Below the pieces are notes generated by a model. The model made no database searches and had not been told where the DNA came from. It saw only the letters and a program-made list of their open reading frames with translations. From Bryobacteraceae bacterium (GTDB taxonomy: Bacteria; Acidobacteriota; Terriglobia; Bryobacterales; Bryobacteraceae): a stretch of DNA of 8,713 bases. This document shows, piece by piece, positions 6,279 to 8,713 of the stretch. The DNA lies in contig JACMLA010000050.1 of assembly GCA_014379815.1 (NCBI GenBank), forward strand, positions 1 through 8,713, written 5' to 3'. The translations under genes and the position numbers were made by a program. Each line of letters begins with the position of its first letter. Within the stretch, counting starts at the first letter, position 1.

Positions 6279-6884
6279 ATGCTGGTTGAATTCGATGTCA
6301 TTGAACGCGCCCGATCCGGCGACAGTGCTGCGTTCAATGTTGTCGTTACAACCTACAGGAAACGGATATTCGGCACGATTGCCCGCCTTATCGGTAAGCC
6401 AGAGGATGTCGAAGATGTTGCGCAGGACGTCTTTCTCAGGCTCTACTACTCTTTGGACCAGTTGCGCACTCCTGAGGTTTTCGAGCCGTGGCTCTACCGC
6501 CTTACGGTCAATGCAGCGTACGATTACCTCCGCCGGCAACGTCGGCGCCACGAGTCCCGTCTTTCTGATTTGTCCGAGCAACAGGTTCTCATGGCGGATG
6601 CTGCAGCCGGCAGGGTTGCCGATCTCGATCAGACCCAGCGCCGCCGGACTTGCGAACTTGTAGAAGAATTGCTGAGTTCGGTCTCCGAGCAGGACCGGAT
6701 ACTGCTCAAACTTAAGGAAGTTGAAGGAAAATCGTTGAAAGAGCTGGAAGAGATCTATAAGGTGAAGGAAAACGCGTTAAAGGTAAGGCTCTTTCGGGCG
6801 CGTCAGCGTGTCTTAAAAGCTTTCGAGTCCTCAAAACAGCAAGGAACGTCGGCCTCAGGCGAAACCGTTCCCAGGAAGGCATAG
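6279..6884 (+). CDS. ECF-type RNA polymerase sigma factor
   Basis: 201 residues in the sigma-70 ECF layout. Region 2 spans roughly residues 7-90 (ERARSGDSAAFNVVV, PEDVEDVAQDVFLRLYYSL and FEPWLYRLTVNAAYDYLRR, the core-binding and -10 recognition helices). A low-conservation linker follows (91-122). Region 4 covers about 125-183 (LLSSVSEQDRILLKLKEVEG, then KSLKELEEIYKVKENALKVR and LFRARQRVLKAF, the -35-binding HTH). It directs RNA polymerase to a stress regulon. A stop at 6255 in frame bounds the start region. No good Shine-Dalgarno precedes ATG 6279, so initiation may be weak. Seven bases separate it from the putative anti-sigma gene, and the third gene overlaps that one, so the three form an operon. 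The family is RpoE/SigW-like; the exact ECF group is not resolved. Confidence 0.93.
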   Translation: MLVEFDVIERARSGDSAAFNVVVTTYRKRIFGTIARLIGKPEDVEDVAQDVFLRLYYSLDQLRTPEVFEPWLYRLTVNAAYDYLRRQRRRHESRLSDLSEQQVLMADAAAGRVADLDQTQRRRTCELVEELLSSVSEQDRILLKLKEVEGKSLKELEEIYKVKENALKVRLFRARQRVLKAFESSKQQGTSASGETVPRKA

Positions 6885-6891
6885 CAGCAGA

Positions 6892-7230
6892 ATGTTTGAA
6901 CCGCAGCACGATCAGATGAACGAAGAACTGCCTCAGCAGGTCAGGAACACGTTTTCTGCATATCGGCAGGCTCTCCCGGATTTCGACGCCAGCCCGGAGT
7001 TTATGCCAGCACTCTGGGAGCGTATCGAGCGCCACCAGAAAGTAACTTATAGTTTCCGCAGAGTCGCCGGTGGACTGGTCACCGCTTCTGCCGGGCTCTG
7101 TTTTGTCGTTGGATTGATGTTGTGGGCACCGCAGCAGCATAACGGTATCACCGGCGCTGACAATACGTACGTAGAAGTTCTGGCCGACGAGGCATCCGAC
7201 GAACTTACTCCTGAACTCAATACACTATGA
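6892..7230 (+). CDS. Putative single-pass membrane anti-sigma factor
   Basis: 112 residues: a soluble, acidic N-terminal part (1-50), one transmembrane segment at about 59-79 (GGLVTASAGLCFVVGLMLW), and a short outward tail. The segment ELPQQVRNTFSAYRQALPDF followed by PEFMPALWERIERHQ resembles small proteins I associate with acidobacterial ECF operons. It has no HXXXCXXC zinc motif, so it is not a ZAS-type anti-sigma. Position immediately after the sigma gene, size and topology make anti-sigma the best reading: it would hold the sigma factor at the inner face of the membrane. This is inferred mainly from context. ATG 6892 is used; ATG 6916 would also keep the conserved part. Its TGA overlaps the next ATG by four bases (ATGA), which indicates translational coupling. 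Confidence 0.7.
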   Translation: MFEPQHDQMNEELPQQVRNTFSAYRQALPDFDASPEFMPALWERIERHQKVTYSFRRVAGGLVTASAGLCFVVGLMLWAPQQHNGITGADNTYVEVLADEASDELTPELNTL

Positions 7231-7631
7231 AGAACTTTTCTTACCGCCAGGTTGTCTTTCTGTTGCTCGCGGTATTCGCCAGCGGCGCTGTGGCTGGCGG
7301 TTTCGTCGTCAGTCTTTATAAAACTAAAACAGTGACAGCGAACAGTGCTCCACGGGCGTGGCGGGAACAGTACGTCGGTAATCTGACTTCACGGCTGAAG
7401 CTGTCAGGCGAGCAAGTGTTGCAGCTCAACACCATCCTTGACGAGACCAAGTCACGCTATGACGCGGTAAAACGCCAGTACAAACCGGACATGGACCGCA
7501 TTCATGGCGAACAGGTCGACAAGGTTCGGGCCATGTTGAATAGCTCACAAGTGCCTGAATATGATAGGTTTCGGGTGGAGCGGGAAAAGGCTAAAGCTCA
7601 GGCTGCAGCAGCGGGTGGCGGCCAAAAGTAG
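7227..7631 (+). CDS. Membrane-anchored Spy/CpxP-like periplasmic stress protein
   Basis: 134 residues. An N-terminal hydrophobic helix (about 8-29) acts as anchor or uncleaved signal. A helical periplasmic part follows: YVGNLTSRLKLSGEQVLQLN, then ILDETKSRYDAVKRQY, then a helix up to FRVEREKAKAQAAAAGGG, ending in a low-complexity Ala/Gly tail. The 'LT..L.L...Q...L..IL.....Y' spacing is that of LTXXQ-type Spy/CpxP/heavy-metal-sensor proteins, which bind unfolded envelope proteins or metals and often feed back on a stress regulator. The canonical LTxxQ is present only loosely (LSGEQ). It is coupled to the anti-sigma gene by the ATGA overlap, with no Shine-Dalgarno of its own. It may act as the envelope sensor for the sigma/anti-sigma pair; that is inference. 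Confidence 0.68.
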   Translation: MKNFSYRQVVFLLLAVFASGAVAGGFVVSLYKTKTVTANSAPRAWREQYVGNLTSRLKLSGEQVLQLNTILDETKSRYDAVKRQYKPDMDRIHGEQVDKVRAMLNSSQVPEYDRFRVEREKAKAQAAAAGGGQK

Positions 7632-7639
7632 AAGATCGA

Positions 7640-7690
7640 AAGAGCCTCACTCGTGAATCAAGCTCTTGAATTCAACAAAGTGAGGCTCTT
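7640..7690. terminator. Shared hairpin between the sigma operon and rpmE
   Basis: AAGAGCCTCACT (7640-7651) and AGTGAGGCTCTT (7679-7690) are a perfect 12-base inverted repeat. Inside the loop TCAAG and CTTGA (7658-7669) form a second stem. It starts 9 bases after the stop of the Spy-like gene and ends 2 bases from the rpmE stop on the other strand. U-tracts are weak on both sides, so it may stop transcription inefficiently or mainly protect both 3' ends. Confidence 0.75.
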
Positions 7691-7692
7691 GC

Positions 7693-7926
7693 TTAGGATG
7701 CTTTCTTCGTGCGGGAAGGCCTGGCCACGTTGGCATACTTCTTCTGGAAGCGATCCACACGACCTTCGGTATCGATCAATTTCTGACGTCCGGTAAAGAA
7801 CGGGTGGCAATACGCGCATATTTCCACGCGCATATCGCCTTTGTGCGTCGACCGGGTGCCGAACGCATGGCCGCACGCACAAGTTATCTTAATCTCGTTA
7901 TAGGCGGGGTGAATCCCGGGTTTCAT
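7693..7926 (-). CDS. rpmE: Ribosomal protein bL31, zinc-binding form
   Basis: 77 residues, beginning [20 protein letters not shown]. The four zinc ligands typical of the C+ (RpmE) form are present: C16 and C18 in TCACGH, and C37 and C40 in [14 protein letters not shown]. This separates it from the zinc-free paralogue RpmE2. The motif [20 protein letters not shown] is the family hallmark. bL31 bridges the large and small subunits of the ribosome and is also a zinc reserve. The C-terminal [10 protein letters not shown] extension is basic, as expected for rRNA contact. The ATG at 7926 is preceded by GAGG nine bases upstream. It is transcribed alone, converging on the sigma operon. Confidence 0.97.
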   Translation of the reverse strand: MKPGIHPAYNEIKITCACGHAFGTRSTHKGDMRVEICAYCHPFFTGRQKLIDTEGRVDRFQKKYANVARPSRTKKAS

Positions 7927-8277
7927 TCCAATACCTCAAGCTTTCCGCAGATGCTTTACGTTGATGAGAGTGTAGCACGACCGTCATGAATGCCCCTAAA
8001 AACAGCACTTTAGGGTCTACAGGCGGGATGGCCGTATTAAGCAGATGCACGGAGGGCGGTCAAAGATTCCGGCGCGCCTCCGACCGGGATTGCGCTACCC
8101 TTTGATTATGGCAGTTCCCTCGATCGCCCGTCCCTCCTTATTCGGCTCCGACTAGCGAGTTTCCTTCTCTCTTCAGTCCTGATATGCGCGAGCGTATCAC
8201 TTAGGTTTTGATACGCGCGAGCGTACCCGGCACGTTCCCCCCCCGGCCCATTTCCAACTGACTTTGAGGAGATCCCC
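7927..8277. other. 351-base intergenic region between rpmE and the class-III aminotransferase
   Basis: No ORF here shows codon-like structure or a recognisable product, and I see no tRNA. It should hold the rpmE promoter on the minus strand; TACACT, the complement of about 7968-7973, is a weak -10 candidate. It should also hold the promoter of the aminotransferase on the plus strand. It carries a perfect 7-base stem, CCCTAAA (7994-8000) with TTTAGGG (8009-8015), and the two palindromic repeats described separately. A run of C (8237-8244) lies before the ribosome site. About 8016-8180 shows nothing I can name. Confidence 0.6.
8181..8227. repeat. Two tandem palindromic stem-loops with GCGA loops
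   Basis: GATATGCGCGAGCGTATC (8181-8198) and GATACGCGCGAGCGTACC (8210-8227) differ at only two positions and start 29 bases apart. Each folds as a 7-base stem around GCGA, a GNRA-type tetraloop in RNA; copy one has a single G-U pair and copy two a single mismatch. They lie 50-97 bases upstream of the aminotransferase ATG. They may be paired operator sites for a dimeric regulator, or a structured leader. The repeat is read directly; the role is inferred. Confidence 0.6.
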
Positions 8278-8713
8278 ATGCTTGCTGTCGAAGTTCGCCC
8301 AGACCTGCCTTACCTGAAGACCGCTCTGCCCGGCCCTCGTGCCCGAGCCATTGTGGAGCGGGACGAAGCCGTGATGTCGCCCAGCTACACCCGTCCGTAC
8401 CCCCTGGTAGTGGAACGCGGCGAAGGCGCGATTATAGAAGATGTTGATGGAAACCGGTTCCTCGATTGCAACGCCGGAATAGCAGTTGTCGCCACTGGTC
8501 ACTCACATCCCCGCGTCGTCGAGGCCATCCAGAAGCAGGCGGCAAAGTTCCTGCACATGTCCGGGACTGACTTCTATTACGAAAACATGGTGGTGTTTGC
8601 GGAGAAACTGGCCGCACTCACTCCAGGCAACGTCTCCCGGCGCGTATACTTCGGCAACTCCGGAACCGAAGCGGTCGAAGCCGCCTTGAAGCTGGCCCGG
8701 TATCACACCGGCA
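8278..8713 (+). CDS. Class-III (acetylornithine/4-aminobutyrate-type) aminotransferase, N-terminal part
   Basis: Open from ATG 8278, with GAGGAGA five bases upstream, to the window edge: 145 codons. Recognisable pieces are RPYPLVVERGEGAIIEDVDG (about 39-58), FLDCNAGIAVVATGHSHPRV (the substrate-side loop and the family's 'G..HP.V' turn), and FGNSGTEAVEAALKLAR (the PLP phosphate-binding SGTEAVE). This is fold-type I, subgroup II, the GabT/ArgD/RocD family, which transfers the omega-amino group of ornithine, acetylornithine, lysine or GABA to 2-oxoglutarate in the cytoplasm. The N-terminal 'LPGPRAR' segment is usual for the GabT-like members labelled 'acetylornithine aminotransferase family'. 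The catalytic lysine lies beyond the window, so the substrate cannot be decided. The tandem palindromes upstream suggest controlled expression. Confidence 0.9.
   Translation, partial: MLAVEVRPDLPYLKTALPGPRARAIVERDEAVMSPSYTRPYPLVVERGEGAIIEDVDGNRFLDCNAGIAVVATGHSHPRVVEAIQKQAAKFLHMSGTDFYYENMVVFAEKLAALTPGNVSRRVYFGNSGTEAVEAALKLARYHTG

Noticed and set aside
6210..6581. A 123-codon minus-strand ORF over the sigma-factor start
   Set aside because: It overlaps region 2 of a clear ECF sigma frame and has no recognisable motif of its own.

Overview
The window reads as a bacterial chromosome segment, moderately GC-rich by eye, with short intergenic gaps, Shine-Dalgarno sites and a bL31 gene. Several products have the look of Acidobacteriota proteins: the small anti-sigma protein with its 'LWERIE' segment, the secreted M48 peptidase with an 'RPxLKRR' tail, and the Tat-exported D-amino-acid-oxidase-like protein. 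That assignment is inferred from family recall, not from a search.

Left third (1-2531): a gene graveyard around one intact cassette. It opens with the last 26 codons of a Cys/Met-metabolism PLP enzyme. A broken PIN-domain toxin remnant follows on the minus strand. Then comes an intact divergent pair, an HxlR-type regulator and an NmrA-like NAD(P)-binding oxidoreductase, arranged like E. coli ytfH/ytfG. The oxidoreductase runs at its 3' end into the antisense of a decayed NarL-type two-component system (truncated response regulator plus histidine-kinase C-terminus with two frameshifts). A frameshifted coiled-coil gene follows. None of these broken genes is an intact ORF; each was recovered by joining frames.

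Centre (2581-6128): minus-strand genes for an exported FAD oxidoreductase of the D-amino-acid oxidase fold and for a secreted M48 metallopeptidase with a clear terminator, then a plus-strand class-V PLP enzyme. The FAD protein is the most unusual item: the normally C-terminal DAO block lies in front of the FAD-binding Rossmann motif, so it looks like a natural circular permutation.

Right (6279-8713): a tight operon of an ECF sigma factor, a one-TM putative anti-sigma protein and a membrane-anchored Spy/CpxP-like protein, which reads as an envelope-stress module. It converges on rpmE (bL31) at a shared hairpin. A 351-base gap follows, holding two tandem palindromic stem-loops with GCGA loops, and then the 5' part of a class-III aminotransferase that runs off the window.

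No tRNA, rRNA, CRISPR array or intact insertion sequence was seen.
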